The notes under the pieces were generated by a model that ran no database searches, was not told where the DNA came from, and saw only the letters and a program-made list of their open reading frames with translations. Below, piece after piece: positions 51,544 through 61,299 of a stretch of DNA of 64,000 nt (positions are counted from its first letter, which is position 1; each line of letters opens with the position of its first letter). The translations under genes and the position numbers were made by a program. Source of the DNA: Yamadazyma tenuis (lineage: Eukaryota > Ascomycota > Pichiomycetes > Serinales > Debaryomycetaceae); NCBI RefSeq assembly GCF_029203305.1, contig NC_089466.1:434001-498000 (forward strand), given 5' to 3'.

Positions 51544-53895
51544 ATGGAGATTGTTGGTCAGCTCCGAAGCTTAATTACCAACAAACCACACCAAACACAT
51601 AAGTTATTGCCCAAAGAGCTCGTTTTTGCTTTCGACCTTCCTTTGTACTTATCAATTTCATCAATAGCCTTACTAGCGTATTACATCTTATCTCCAACTT
51701 TATTCCCAAGAAAAGACAAAATGTTTACAAAGAGACCTGATAAATATACCACTGGGTTAATCAACATGAGAAACGATTGTTTTGCCAATAGTTCATTACA
51801 GGCCTATCTGTCATTGCCTGGACTTACCGAATATTTGAATAAGTTTATTTTATCATTTCACGATCTTACAACATTCATTGAAGACAATCAAATTGATATT
51901 GATCAAATTCCTGATGCACTTCCAGAATCCAACAACCCTTCAAATCCAAAGTTCAAGAAAATGGAGGCCAAATTTGAGGTTCCCTTGCATATCTCACTAG
52001 CAAAGATCTTAAAAAAGTTGCAGGCCACTCAGCTTACCACCAGGACTATCTCGGTATGGACTTTTTTGCACGATCTTGAAAAGATATTTGATGCCAAAAT
52101 TTCGAGAAGTCAACATGACGCCCATGAGTTGACCCAATTGATCAGTGAAACTCTAGAAAACGAGTACTTGAAGGTAACCAAGAAATTTAAAAATCTACTC
52201 AATAATTTATCAAGCAAACTGCACAAGCATATTGGCGTAGTCAAGCTAATTGAGTTTCCTGATTTTCCCTTAAATGGGTTAATACTAACTCAGATGAAAT
52301 GTTTTAACTGCAAAGGCGTTTCCAAACCCAAATTTCTGCAGTTCTTAATGCTTACCTTACACACACCTGAGACTATTTCAACTGACCTTGAAAGTTTGTT
52401 GAATGAAAACGAAAGCGAATCTATTGATGGCTATCAGTGCTTGAAATGCAGGGTGAAGTATATTGTCAACAATGAAAATTACTCCAAGGCCGAGAACAGG
52501 CTGAATCTAGCTGCTGAAGAAGAAATCCTTGTCAAAGAATTAACGAAACTAAATGACAATCCTTCATTTTGTATTAACGATGACCTACCTGAGTATTTGG
52601 AAAACTACATAAAAACTTACAAAAAGAATAATGTTGACATATCCAAGATTACTTCCACTGTATTGAGAAAAAACCAGATCTTGAAACCCCCCAAGATCTT
52701 TGGATTGCATTTATCAAGATCAAGTTTTAATGGTTTTAATGTTACGAGAAATAGTTGTAGGGTTTCATTCAGAGACCATTTAAACTTGAGTATTGGAAAA
52801 GAATATTCTGAGGATTTGAAGCATTTCCAATTAGCAGCTCAAGACAGCTTCTTCATAAATGAAGACACGTCCAAATCTAAGGTTTTAACGACAGATGTTG
52901 ACGATATGGAAGATGAAGCGGTACAGAGAGAAGATGTTGAGGAGTCAGGGGACCATGATTCAGAATCTGAAGATCACGAGGATGAAGACGCTATAGCTGC
53001 TGATCAAACAGAGAGTGATGTGGATTCTGTGATTTCAACACACACAATTAGTCAGGCAATAGCATCTTCCAAGAGTTCTGCTTCCTCAGCTACTGTGAAA
53101 ACTCCGGAGTCTTTGAACAATTCGCCCATTACTACAGACCAAACAGATGATTTAATCAACCATTTCAAGAAATTCAAATTCAATGAAAATGACGTTTATA
53201 AATATAGATTAAAGGCAATGATTCGTCATCAAGGGTCCCACACGCAAGGACATTACGAATGCTACAAACGTAAACCCTTGTTTGTGAAGGATAAAGATGG
53301 AATGATTATAAAGTTGTCGCCAGAAATATTAGACGAGGCTATTGAGACCGAAGAGGAGACACACGAACCTCCCGCAAGCACGAAGTTCAGAAGAGCTTCT
53401 ATGATATCTGCTTCTTCTACTGAAATTGATGCTCCATCTTCTGAAAGTCAAAGGACTTATTCATCTTCTTCCGATAGGGCTGATATAATGGCCTCGTTGA
53501 ATGAAGATAATATACCCGAGCCTCCAGGCACTTTCCGCAGAAAATTCAGCAACATGATGGGTAGAAGACCTTCTGTGTTCCAAGCTGATCCAGAGGATGT
53601 CAGGATTGAGGAAATAATTCCATCCGGATTGACAACTCCGGCCGAGATTATCGTTCAGGAGATGGATTCTGACTACTTCAGCAGTGAATTAACTGATCAG
53701 GTAAATGCCAAATTGAAGACGAAGGATCATCATCAAGACTCAGGAAACGGTGTCAAACTAAAAAAAATTCCCAGCTTGTTGAAAAATCCGTATTGGAGAA
53801 TAAGTGATTCGCTCATTACCGAAGTTTCTAAGGCAGCGGTCCTCTGTGAAACCACTAGTGTGTACATGTTATACTATGAGAGAGTTGAGAAGTAG
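51544..53895 (+). CDS. UBP1: Membrane-anchored ubiquitin-specific protease
   Basis: The 783-residue protein has an N-terminal hydrophobic segment (about 32-52, PLYLSISSIALLAYYIL), then the USP Cys box around GLINMRNDCFANSSLQ with Cys79 as nucleophile. A CysxxCys pair in a zinc-finger-like insert (MKCFNCKGVS; YQCLKCRVKY) lies in the fingers. The His box SHTQGHYECYKR carries His570. The final USP strand is VYMLYYERV. A long acidic/Ser insert (about 455-540) and another Ser-rich stretch separate the catalytic blocks. The membrane start and length match S. cerevisiae Ubp1. A CTG codon at residue 89 (51808-51810) sits where USPs have Ser or Ala. Confidence 0.9.
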   Translation: MEIVGQLRSLITNKPHQTHKLLPKELVFAFDLPLYLSISSIALLAYYILSPTLFPRKDKMFTKRPDKYTTGLINMRNDCFANSSLQAYLSLPGLTEYLNKFILSFHDLTTFIEDNQIDIDQIPDALPESNNPSNPKFKKMEAKFEVPLHISLAKILKKLQATQLTTRTISVWTFLHDLEKIFDAKISRSQHDAHELTQLISETLENEYLKVTKKFKNLLNNLSSKLHKHIGVVKLIEFPDFPLNGLILTQMKCFNCKGVSKPKFLQFLMLTLHTPETISTDLESLLNENESESIDGYQCLKCRVKYIVNNENYSKAENRLNLAAEEEILVKELTKLNDNPSFCINDDLPEYLENYIKTYKKNNVDISKITSTVLRKNQILKPPKIFGLHLSRSSFNGFNVTRNSCRVSFRDHLNLSIGKEYSEDLKHFQLAAQDSFFINEDTSKSKVLTTDVDDMEDEAVQREDVEESGDHDSESEDHEDEDAIAADQTESDVDSVISTHTISQAIASSKSSASSATVKTPESLNNSPITTDQTDDLINHFKKFKFNENDVYKYRLKAMIRHQGSHTQGHYECYKRKPLFVKDKDGMIIKLSPEILDEAIETEEETHEPPASTKFRRASMISASSTEIDAPSSESQRTYSSSSDRADIMASLNEDNIPEPPGTFRRKFSNMMGRRPSVFQADPEDVRIEEIIPSGLTTPAEIIVQEMDSDYFSSELTDQVNAKLKTKDHHQDSGNGVKLKKIPSLLKNPYWRISDSLITEVSKAAVLCETTSVYMLYYERVEK

Positions 53896-54121
53896 CTCTT
53901 GAAAAGCCCCAATTTAAAAATCGAAAATATACAATTTATGCTCAGTTTAATCTCGAACTAGTCTTTGCAAAATATATTACTTTTCACTTGTACATTAGCT
54001 CTGTCCTGTAGATTTTTATTTTCTTTCTTGAAGGTTGTAACCTTCCTCCCGAACATACAAGACTCACGACTACGACATCGCGCCCCAAAAAAATGATCTA
54101 ACAAATTTCCTTGTATATCAG

Positions 54122-54574
54122 ATGGGCTCTAACACCTTATTTCCTGGACCAAATTCATTTCAAAGGGTGGATCGATCAGATTCGTTAGCCCCAAATTCCA
54201 CTGCTATTAATGCAAGACAAAGGCAGAAAGTTGTTCTAGAACCCGGTCATTCCCCCTTGGACTGGGCCAATCTAAATAGTAATTCTTCTCAGAGATATAA
54301 ACTACGTGGTGTACCTCCAAATACTCCTCCTCCGCAGTATGTGACGGTCACAAAGGATGAATTGAAGCTACATAATAGAAAAGACGATGCATGGACGTCT
54401 ATAAATGGAAAAGTCTTCAACATTACCTCATATATTGATTTCCACCCTGGGGGTGTTAAACAAATTATGAAATGTGCTGGACGAGATGGCACACAATTGT
54501 TCAACAAATATCACGCATGGGTGAGTGCAGATAGAATGTTGTCCAATTGTATGGTTGGGATGTATGTCAACTAA
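54122..54574 (+). CDS. Cytochrome b5-domain protein, IRC21-like
   Basis: The 150-residue product has an N-terminal segment with LEPGHSPLDWANL and KLRGVPPNTPPP, then a cytochrome b5 domain with HPGG (about His116) and a second ligand candidate in NKYHAWV. The GHSPLDW segment before b5 is shared by fungal Irc21 proteins and the N-terminal part of animal NCB5OR reductases. The partner reductase is not in the window. A pyrimidine-rich stretch ending in CAG directly before the ATG resembles a 3' splice site, but no upstream exon is evident. Confidence 0.8.
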   Translation: MGSNTLFPGPNSFQRVDRSDSLAPNSTAINARQRQKVVLEPGHSPLDWANLNSNSSQRYKLRGVPPNTPPPQYVTVTKDELKLHNRKDDAWTSINGKVFNITSYIDFHPGGVKQIMKCAGRDGTQLFNKYHAWVSADRMLSNCMVGMYVN

Positions 54575-54614
54575 ATTATGTCTTCTATTTATTAACGAAA
54601 CTACTTTCAACTGA

Positions 54615-55238
54615 CTAAATGCTAAATATAATATTCCTCTCCGGTAAAACCAAACAATCTAGCTTCCAGTCGTGCTCTTCTGTTGGAATTTGTTGTACAG
54701 CTTGTTCTTTTAAGCCCAATCCAACCAAAAAAGGTGTCTTCCCAAATTTATTATAATAGGCCCTCAAAAATTCGTCGTAAAACCCGGCCCCATGACCCAA
54801 TCTTTTCCTTTCTAAATCAAAGGCAACTCCTGGCACTATTATGATATCTAATTCCCCCGTTTGCAAGATGTCTTGACCATCTGTCGGTTCCAATATCTTG
54901 AATCTGCCTTGGGGTCTAAGATTTAGTACCTCGCCGAAGCTATTAACCTTCAACATATGCAAGTGACCCTTCTTCCTGCCATATGAAGCTTCATAGTTGC
55001 ACTTTGGAAGGTATACAGTCTTGTTTGATAGGAAACAAGACTCTATGATTTTTATCGTTTGGATCTCGTGAGGCATTGACATATATAGGGCAATTTTTTT
55101 AGATTCCTTAAACTTTTCAAGATTCAATAACTTCTCGTGTACTTTCTCAGATTGAAACTGGATAGACTCGGGGCTTAGCTCCATAAGCATAGTCTTCATC
55201 TTCGATCTGAGTTGTTTCTTGGCCTCACGTACGTACAT
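54615..55238 (-). CDS. FAU1: 5-formyltetrahydrofolate cyclo-ligase
   Basis: The 207-residue enzyme carries KKQLRSKMKTML, the IALYMSMPHEIQT segment, VYLPKC, and the signature PGVAFDLERKRLGHGAGFYDEFL, with the ATP-binding glycines of the family (GHGAGFYD). It converts 5-formyl-THF to 5,10-methenyl-THF. The frame is open 25 codons further to a non-ATG codon inside the end of SET5; the ATG at 55236-55238 is the family start. It lies downstream of SET5 on the same strand with 71 bases between. Confidence 0.95.
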   Translation of the reverse strand: MYVREAKKQLRSKMKTMLMELSPESIQFQSEKVHEKLLNLEKFKESKKIALYMSMPHEIQTIKIIESCFLSNKTVYLPKCNYEASYGRKKGHLHMLKVNSFGEVLNLRPQGRFKILEPTDGQDILQTGELDIIIVPGVAFDLERKRLGHGAGFYDEFLRAYYNKFGKTPFLVGLGLKEQAVQQIPTEEHDWKLDCLVLPERNIIFSI

Positions 55239-55309
55239 TGTAATATCCAAATCAAATTTCGCGTCGTAAAATAACTTTTTGAACTTGAAAACTATAAACA
55301 CCAACCACC

Positions 55310-56746
55310 TCAACTGCTGACAGTAACCTTTTCATCAAATCTTACAGACTTCCTCCTTTCCCCGCTATGATCATTTGGAATTTCAAGTTCTATACTTTCA
55401 CCGTCAAGTTCTTCCCTTGTTTCATTTAGCATCTTTCTGATATCTGCCTTTTTCTCAGAGCCACCACTAGCTGTGCTAGATTGCCGACGGTGTTGAGCCT
55501 TCAAGTCTTCCTTGCACTTATTACAGCTACATGTAAATCCCCAGTTGGCCCTTAACTCTCTCTGTCTCTGAAGAACTGTGTGATTTGGGTTCACGTAGGT
55601 AGTGCTAAGCTCTTCCCCTGCTTTTATATCTTTAGCTGCAAAAACCTTTATTCCCTCGTATCTTGAATTTGGAGAGGTTTCGACATCTACATTAGGATTG
55701 CAAGTATGATTCAAGTGTGATTGAATCCGGAAAACACATGAATCTAAATTGTTGATATTGTAAGATCCCAACAACGTTAAATACTCATTGTAGTCCACAG
55801 TTCCATCGCTAGTAGCCTTGGGGAAAACCTTGGAAAACTTGGAAAATCCCTCTTTCCACAAATTCTCTTGCTGTTCTTTAACAAATAAAGCACCCCCTGT
55901 GAGACTGTCAAACGACCCTGCCGATGACTCCAATGCTTTGTATCTGGTGGCTTGTGATACTCTCGCCATGGATTTCACGTACTTCAACTTTTCACCACTC
56001 TTGTCTTCTACAATATCAGCAAACATCAAAGTTATGGCAAATAAAGCATTCCATTGCTCCTTAATGCAGTATTCCTCAAGGTCTAAGAATGCCTCGGGGT
56101 TGAGTGCACTCTTACGGCCTTTAGATAGATGTTTCAATGAAGCATGCAACGTTCCGTTCATTTTCTTACAGCTCATAGAACACCAGAGTTCTGGGCAACC
56201 TGTGCAATCCAAACCTCGTAGCATGGACACTCCTGAAGAGCTTCTTGCACTGGTCAATAATTTTCCACAATAAGTACAGGCTTTACCGCTTTTGATTAAC
56301 TTCAAGTTTGCCAACGGTGGAATAAAAAAAAACGGCTTCTCTTCCCAGATTAAGGTTCCTTTTGCTATGTTCGACTTGGCGTATAATCCCTTTCCTCTCT
56401 TAGTAGTCATGATCACCTTCACTTTTTCAGGTAATTGCAAGTTTGGGTCGGATGCAGAAGAGATTTCTCCAGCATAATTAAACTGCTGGTTAGCATTATT
56501 GGATAGTCCGAACTTCTTAAGCAAAGTTTTAATTCTCTTTTCAGAAACAGACCAATTCGGGTGCCGCTGTTTTACAATACCATGAAGCTTGGAGATACTT
56601 GCAGATTCGGTAGAAGGATCCTCTCTCCAAATAGCAATCACGTCATCAACCACCTGTCGCTCATGTGGTACTACTGGCTCCTGGTCTTCCTCCTTGGAGT
56701 CATTGATTGAAATAACCTCGATGTGTTTAGCAAGGGAATCGGGCAT
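55310..56746 (-). CDS. SET5: SET-domain lysine methyltransferase
   Basis: The 478-residue product has an N-terminal region with a helical segment, then a split SET domain (start [22 protein letters not shown]). A Cys-rich insert is of the MYND-like type ([22 protein letters not shown]). The catalytic block is [13 protein letters not shown], then [14 protein letters not shown], with a post-[16 protein letters not shown]. This order and the C-terminal basic/acidic tail match Set5, which methylates histone H4 at Lys5, 8 and 12. The C-terminal tail is [15 protein letters not shown]. Confidence 0.92.
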   Translation of the reverse strand: MPDSLAKHIEVISINDSKEEDQEPVVPHERQVVDDVIAIWREDPSTESASISKLHGIVKQRHPNWSVSEKRIKTLLKKFGLSNNANQQFNYAGEISSASDPNLQLPEKVKVIMTTKRGKGLYAKSNIAKGTLIWEEKPFFFIPPLANLKLIKSGKACTYCGKLLTSARSSSGVSMLRGLDCTGCPELWCSMSCKKMNGTLHASLKHLSKGRKSALNPEAFLDLEEYCIKEQWNALFAITLMFADIVEDKSGEKLKYVKSMARVSQATRYKALESSAGSFDSLTGGALFVKEQQENLWKEGFSKFSKVFPKATSDGTVDYNEYLTLLGSYNINNLDSCVFRIQSHLNHTCNPNVDVETSPNSRYEGIKVFAAKDIKAGEELSTTYVNPNHTVLQRQRELRANWGFTCSCNKCKEDLKAQHRRQSSTASGGSEKKADIRKMLNETREELDGESIELEIPNDHSGERRKSVRFDEKVTVSS

Positions 56747-57083
56747 CTTAACTTGAGATAGAAAATTTCGGCCATATAATATTTTACTAGTGTGAGACGC
56801 AAGAATTTCGCTTCACCTTGGACGCAATGACACCATAACTTTTATTGACTTTTTTTTCAGTATCTTCAAGATATATTCACAGATACACACCTGAGGCTAA
56901 TATCTATTAATCCTTATTTTCGTTATCTTCGGGAATATTCAGGGCTAGCTATCTAAATTATATTACAAATATTGCTCTACTAGGCTTTTCTTCCGCCCTT
57001 CGCTTCCACCAATGATTACAATATCCTCTTTTCTATCATTAACTGAATACTCATCCTGGAAAAGACATTCCATAGAAACCAAT
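56747..57083. other. Intergenic region FMP10/SET5
   Basis: This 337-base gap lies between two minus-strand genes. It holds the FMP10 terminator and SET5 promoter; no motif or other gene stands out. Confidence 0.45.
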
Positions 57084-57983
57084 TTACAAGCCAAAGATAT
57101 TCTTCAATTTAACTTTGTTTGAAATGCTTGCACGTTCTGTATCACGTAAAATCGCTTCAGATTTTACTAAAGTTTTACCATTTTCACTCTCAATGGTGCT
57201 CTGTAACTTCACAAGTTGGTTAGACTCGCCTTCCATTGCAACTTTTTTGGTTTTTATAATCAAAAATTGATTTGAAAAAGAGGGAAATTTGTAAACTATA
57301 GACAAATTCTCCACCATGAAATCCTCCTTATATCCAGAACTAGTGTCCTTCGATAAAGCAGCATTACGTTTGAATGTTTCGTTCAAAATAGTCGCCAAAA
57401 TACCACCATGAACTATCATTGGATACCCACATAATTTGTGTCCTGCATGGACTATAGTAACTCCCTCATTAGATTCATTATTATGATACATCACTGGTTT
57501 GATCAAAAACCCACCTGGTTTGGCTAATGTATGAGATACCACTGAATTTTCTAATGCACCAATGTGCTTTGCTTTCTTTGACTTTGTAAATTCTTGCTTA
57601 TCTAGAATGTTGTGGTCAAAGTCCTCCCAGGTCTCAAGCTTGGACCATTGAACTTGGTTTCGGGGATGATTAAGTTGCTGATAAATTGGCAACTGAGTCA
57701 TCCTGTACTTTAATTGCACTGGCAAAAGTTCATCCAGCTCTTCTGTTTCTGTAAACTGTGAATATGCATCCAATAGAATCTCACTGTAAGACAAGTATGA
57801 TCCAATAGCTATAAAGGCAATTGTCACTCTCCAGTTAACAAATCTTTTTTTTCCATGCTTGGGCAAATAATCCAACGGCGAATCGTACTCTTGTCTCACA
57901 GAATAACCTCTTATACTTGTTTGTCCAGTAACAGTACGTAATCTGGGATTTTTCAATGTGTTCTTCAACTTTTTCAAGAACAT
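57084..57983 (-). CDS. FMP10: Mitochondrial hotdog-fold (thioesterase-like) protein
   Basis: The 299-residue product has an Arg/Lys-rich presequence, one membrane segment (VTIAFIAIGSYLSYSEIL, about 52-70) and a C-terminal hotdog thioesterase-like domain. The latter contains the family motif GYPMIVHGGILATILNETF. This layout is that of the fungal UPF0644/Fmp10 family near THEM4. It probably acts in the mitochondrial inner membrane. The substrate is unknown. It shares a 62-base divergent promoter with the Gag-like gene. Confidence 0.82.
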   Translation of the reverse strand: MFLKKLKNTLKNPRLRTVTGQTSIRGYSVRQEYDSPLDYLPKHGKKRFVNWRVTIAFIAIGSYLSYSEILLDAYSQFTETEELDELLPVQLKYRMTQLPIYQQLNHPRNQVQWSKLETWEDFDHNILDKQEFTKSKKAKHIGALENSVVSHTLAKPGGFLIKPVMYHNNESNEGVTIVHAGHKLCGYPMIVHGGILATILNETFKRNAALSKDTSSGYKEDFMVENLSIVYKFPSFSNQFLIIKTKKVAMEGESNQLVKLQSTIESENGKTLVKSEAILRDTERASISNKVKLKNIFGL

Positions 57984-58045
57984 ATTACCCAGCTTCAGCT
58001 TTTCAAATTAGATAATTTCCGCGTTCTTCATTGGCATTACCATTT

Positions 58046-58834
58046 ATGCAAATTAAAGTAATGGATCTTCAACATGAAATAGATATTCCTCTTAATCCTG
58101 AGGATCCCATTTCTCTGCATGAAATAAAAGACAGATTACTTGATGAGTGGGAAGGAAAAATGTTAAAAAGTTTCAGAGATTATGATGAGTGGGCAAGTCA
58201 AATGACCACTTTGATGAAATCAATAAATCCGAAGTTTATAAATTATATAAATGGTGAACTTCTGGAATCAGAAATAGGCCAAGATGAATTTAAAAGGTCT
58301 CTTGATTACCTTTATACTTTGTTCCGACTATCTATGTCGGATGAAATTTTTAAGGATTCGATCGTGGACAACTTTACTCCAGTAAAACTATGGAGCCATT
58401 TAAAGGACAGATACGAGAAGTTATCTAAGAATTATTATTCAAGTCAACAAAAAATAATGGAAGTTCTAACAGATACATCGACCACCGGTGATATGAAGCT
58501 TGACTCTCTTTTGGCTTTCCCTCAAGACATTTTTAAAATCATTGAATTCGATGTATGCAGAGAATTAGTAACATACCTGAAAGACTCAATCATAACATTA
58601 GCATACAATATACTAATAAAGAATGAAGTTGATATGACATTGAGAAGCTTGCAAGAAGAGGTAAAGGTTATCAAAAGTGCCTCGGATGCAGCAATGGATG
58701 AGAGATGTGCCAAGTGTCAAAGGTCAGGACACAATCACATGATGTGTACAAATGAACTATGGTGTAATATGGAGGGAGAAACTCTTTCCATTCCAGGGTC
58801 AGAAAATTTATTTCCTCCACCAAACAGGAGCTGA
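58046..58834 (+). CDS. Ty1/copia Gag-like protein with zinc knuckle
   Basis: The intact 262-residue product has a helical Gag/UBN2-like region (KLWSHLKDRYEKLSKNYYSS near 120-140 is typical). A C-terminal CCHC zinc knuckle reads Cys221, Cys224, His229, Cys234 (CAKCQRSGHNHMMC). It ends 28 residues later, with no protease or polymerase following in frame. A stop-free Gag with no downstream pol suggests a domesticated gene or a gag orphan. It starts 62 bases from FMP10, in the opposite direction. The ATG at 58046 is preferred to a TTG five codons upstream. No LTR was found on either side. Confidence 0.75.
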   Translation: MQIKVMDLQHEIDIPLNPEDPISLHEIKDRLLDEWEGKMLKSFRDYDEWASQMTTLMKSINPKFINYINGELLESEIGQDEFKRSLDYLYTLFRLSMSDEIFKDSIVDNFTPVKLWSHLKDRYEKLSKNYYSSQQKIMEVLTDTSTTGDMKLDSLLAFPQDIFKIIEFDVCRELVTYLKDSIITLAYNILIKNEVDMTLRSLQEEVKVIKSASDAAMDERCAKCQRSGHNHMMCTNELWCNMEGETLSIPGSENLFPPPNRS

Positions 58835-59760
58835 TACAGCTTTTTTTGTTGAGCTATCTTAATTGTATCTCGGGGGTTTCACTATGTAGAATCATTAGCA
58901 AAACTACACATGTAACAAAAATATAAAGGATAATAATTGCATTAAAGAGCCAAATTTTCCGTCAACTGTTTCCTTTCACTCTCCACTTGTCCTTATTTTT
59001 ACATTCATTGAATATCCTCCAATGAATTTATAGAACTTTGAGAAACTGTGATTTTCACAATTTGTGTTAAACTTGTAGATTCAGTTATTTTATATAAGAT
59101 TTTCAGAAGCTTACAAAATCCCATCTGAAGTTGTAAACCATATGTATACCTATTAGAGTCACTAATGGTAATTGAAATATATTGATAGACAGAGCTGCTT
59201 CTCCCTTTCAAAAATTAGGGTGGCTTCCCGAGTAATTCTAAATAGTATCAATACAGTCAGTGGATTACAAAAGCAATGTCAAATGATCAGTAGTACTAAG
59301 AGCATTGAACCAGACACCATATATTTCCCAAAAATCTCTAATGTTTGAATCGTTGGTTATGTCTGATAAGAACGTCGGCCAATGAATTAGTGTCATTAGT
59401 TACATAGCTCAGTGGCTCAATTGTCAAATGAGCTTTCTTAAAATTTATATATATTCCTGCACTGCGAATAAGCCATTTTTCTTAGGAAGGATTCCATTTG
59501 ACCACCAATGGGTTAAAGGAACAATGTAACAAGTGACAAGGTAGTAAGCCAAGTCTCAAATTGAAGATGTGGAATTTCCTACAGGACCCTCTAGCCATAG
59601 ACCTCTGTGTAATTTGTAGTAGTCAATTTGCTTGCCCGCTAGAAATTGGATTCTGTAGCCCCCCTTTTTTTTCTATTGACCTTGCGGATTGATGAGACTT
59701 ACAATTTGTAGAATTAAATAGTCCTGTGTACTATATTGCTGCAAATTCTTAGTGCTTTCT
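58835..59760. other. Gene-poor region with possible retroelement scrap
   Basis: This 926-base region has no gene. A possible copia RNase H scrap lies at 59338-59481 on the minus strand (listed separately). No LTR ends were found. The base composition is AT-rich with many in-frame stops on both strands. Confidence 0.5.
59338..59481 (-). pseudogene. Possible Ty1/copia RNase H C-terminal fragment
   Basis: A 47-codon minus-strand frame ends SYVTNDTNSLADVLIRHNQRFKH followed by a stop (the Leu/Ser before YV is a CTG). Its YV..D..N..AD(V/I)L pattern is that of the C-terminal end of Ty1/copia RNase H. Upstream the frame stops at once and no further RNase H or RT block is clear. It is short, so chance is possible. 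It is opposite in strand to the Gag-like gene. Confidence 0.3.
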
Positions 59761-59764
59761 CATA
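59761..59764 (+). repeat. Left CATA flanking repeat (target-site duplication)
   Basis: CATA abuts the left inverted repeat and matches CATA at 62157-62160 abutting the right one. A 4-base duplication is unusual, as Tc1/mariner elements normally duplicate TA, which is contained within it. Confidence 0.6.
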
Positions 59765-60062
59765 CAGTGTTTTCTGGATGGATTACGCACCTCCTCAATC
59801 CGAATATCGCAGGTGATCAGTATTAAATTTCGCTCTCCTTAATTTTTAAAATCGTGGACAGAGTAAATGGATGCTCATTCAAGGTTCTAAATATCGCAGA
59901 AGTGTATAAATGACGTCCTGATAGCTTCATGATGTCTCAATCGTCTATATAAAAACATTGTATATTGGAAATAAAAAAGACATACAAAAACATATATAGT
60001 AGTTCCAACCAGTCGAAAAAAAATGAATATCTCCAACTGTGAACAATATTTGTCAATAGAAA
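59765..60062 (+). repeat. Left terminal inverted repeat
   Basis: It pairs with 61859-62156 in reverse complement. The outer ~70 bases differ at about 11 positions, whereas the inner ~225 bases differ at only about 3. Confidence 0.9.
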
Positions 60063-60170
60063 AATAAATTAGCGTACTGCGAACAAAGTAAATGGGTACA
60101 CGCATATACGGAAATAGAAGTTGATAGATATTGCTGTAATAATATTAAAATAATCTATTAATACTAGAAA

Positions 60171-61200
60171 TCAAAGAGGTTTCTTCTCCAAACAAATAGA
60201 GAAATGGTTTTCTGAGTGTTTGATACTATTTTGTATATATTTAAGTGGTACAGAATTTGCAGCCTCTTTGATACGCAATGAAAGAGTCTCTCTTTGGAGG
60301 AGCTTTTCCCCCTTCAATGAACTTTTCCTTAGTGCTAGAATTGCTCAAATGTATTCAATTCTGGAGAAAAAGGAGGGAGGTAGAGTAATTTGTAACCTCT
60401 TGCTTGAATACTTCTCGAAACATTTTGGTTCTTATGAATACTAGCATTGTCCATAATTAAATAAGCATTTTTCATGATTTGATGTTCATCCAAAGTGTCC
60501 ATCAAATCAAGAAGACACTGTTTGCAATGACCCGTAACTGTGCTTCTTGAGGTATTTTCTCTCTTGTCTTGATCAATCGTACACTTTTAGTTCAGATTTT
60601 ATGCCTTTGGCTTCCTCAAACTCAATTGAACTACCCCATGATAACAAATTGCACCCAAAATGGTTCTATTTTCAGATCTTGTAGTGGGTGTTTTAACAAT
60701 TGGTGTTTCTCCTCTAGTAGCCCAACCCCCTGAACGTTTCATGTTAATACGGAAACCTGCTTCGTCGATGAAAGCACAATTGGAGCAGTACTCGACATCA
60801 GACCCCAAAACTTCCTTATGGCCTTCACCAAGCTTCGGTTCAGCAGCCCTCCCCCTTGACTCAGCTTCTGGCAACTCTTGATCATTGGACTCCTTATATT
60901 CCTTAACCCACCTCTGCCCATTCCTAGGCTTTATACCCAATTTTTTAGCAATTGAAGCTATCGTAGACCCAGGTTTTTTTATCCAGAGATCAAAGAATTG
61001 TTCCCTATCTTTTGAGCTATAGAGACGATAGTTACGAGTATTTTCCCTTCTTTACTTTAACAGGTATACTTCTCGTAGAGTCTTTTCCACGACCGTCCGA
61101 AACATCTCTGTTATTCGACAAAGTAGCCAATCCTGATTGAATCCGACGTTCATGTTCTTTTCTTCCCTGATCACGGAATTGACTTAAATCAATTAGAATT
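60171..61200 (-). pseudogene. Tc1/mariner-IS630-type transposase remnant
   Basis: Reading on the minus strand, a helix-turn-helix part (FFDLWIKKPGSTIASIAKKL, near 60960-61010) leads into FIDEAGFRINMKRSGGWATR, the first catalytic Asp block (near 60740-60770). LIMDNASIH, the second Asp, lies near 60440, and YLPPFSPELN with a following Glu lies near 60340-60370. The C-terminal part shifts frame near 60300-60325 and ends at a TGA at 60171-60173. Two stops occur at about 60583-60598, and another frameshift near 61035 separates the N-terminal basic part. The family DDE order is clear, but the gene cannot be translated as a whole. Confidence 0.85.
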
Positions 61201-61299
61201 TCAAGGGGAACTCAAATAGCAAATGTTACTGAGCACTAAGGACTGTACTTAGGACTGTACGCAATCTATTATGACTTACAAGTGTCAAGTGAAGGGTTC

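Noticed and set aside
54060..54121. A 3' splice-site-like sequence (ATCTAAC ... TATATCAG) directly before the IRC21-like ATG.
   Set aside because: No upstream exon with GTATGT was found, and the ATG downstream already gives a complete family-like protein.
58835..59230. LTR ends flanking the Gag-like gene.
   Set aside because: No TG...CA repeat pair or primer-binding site could be matched on both sides of the gene.
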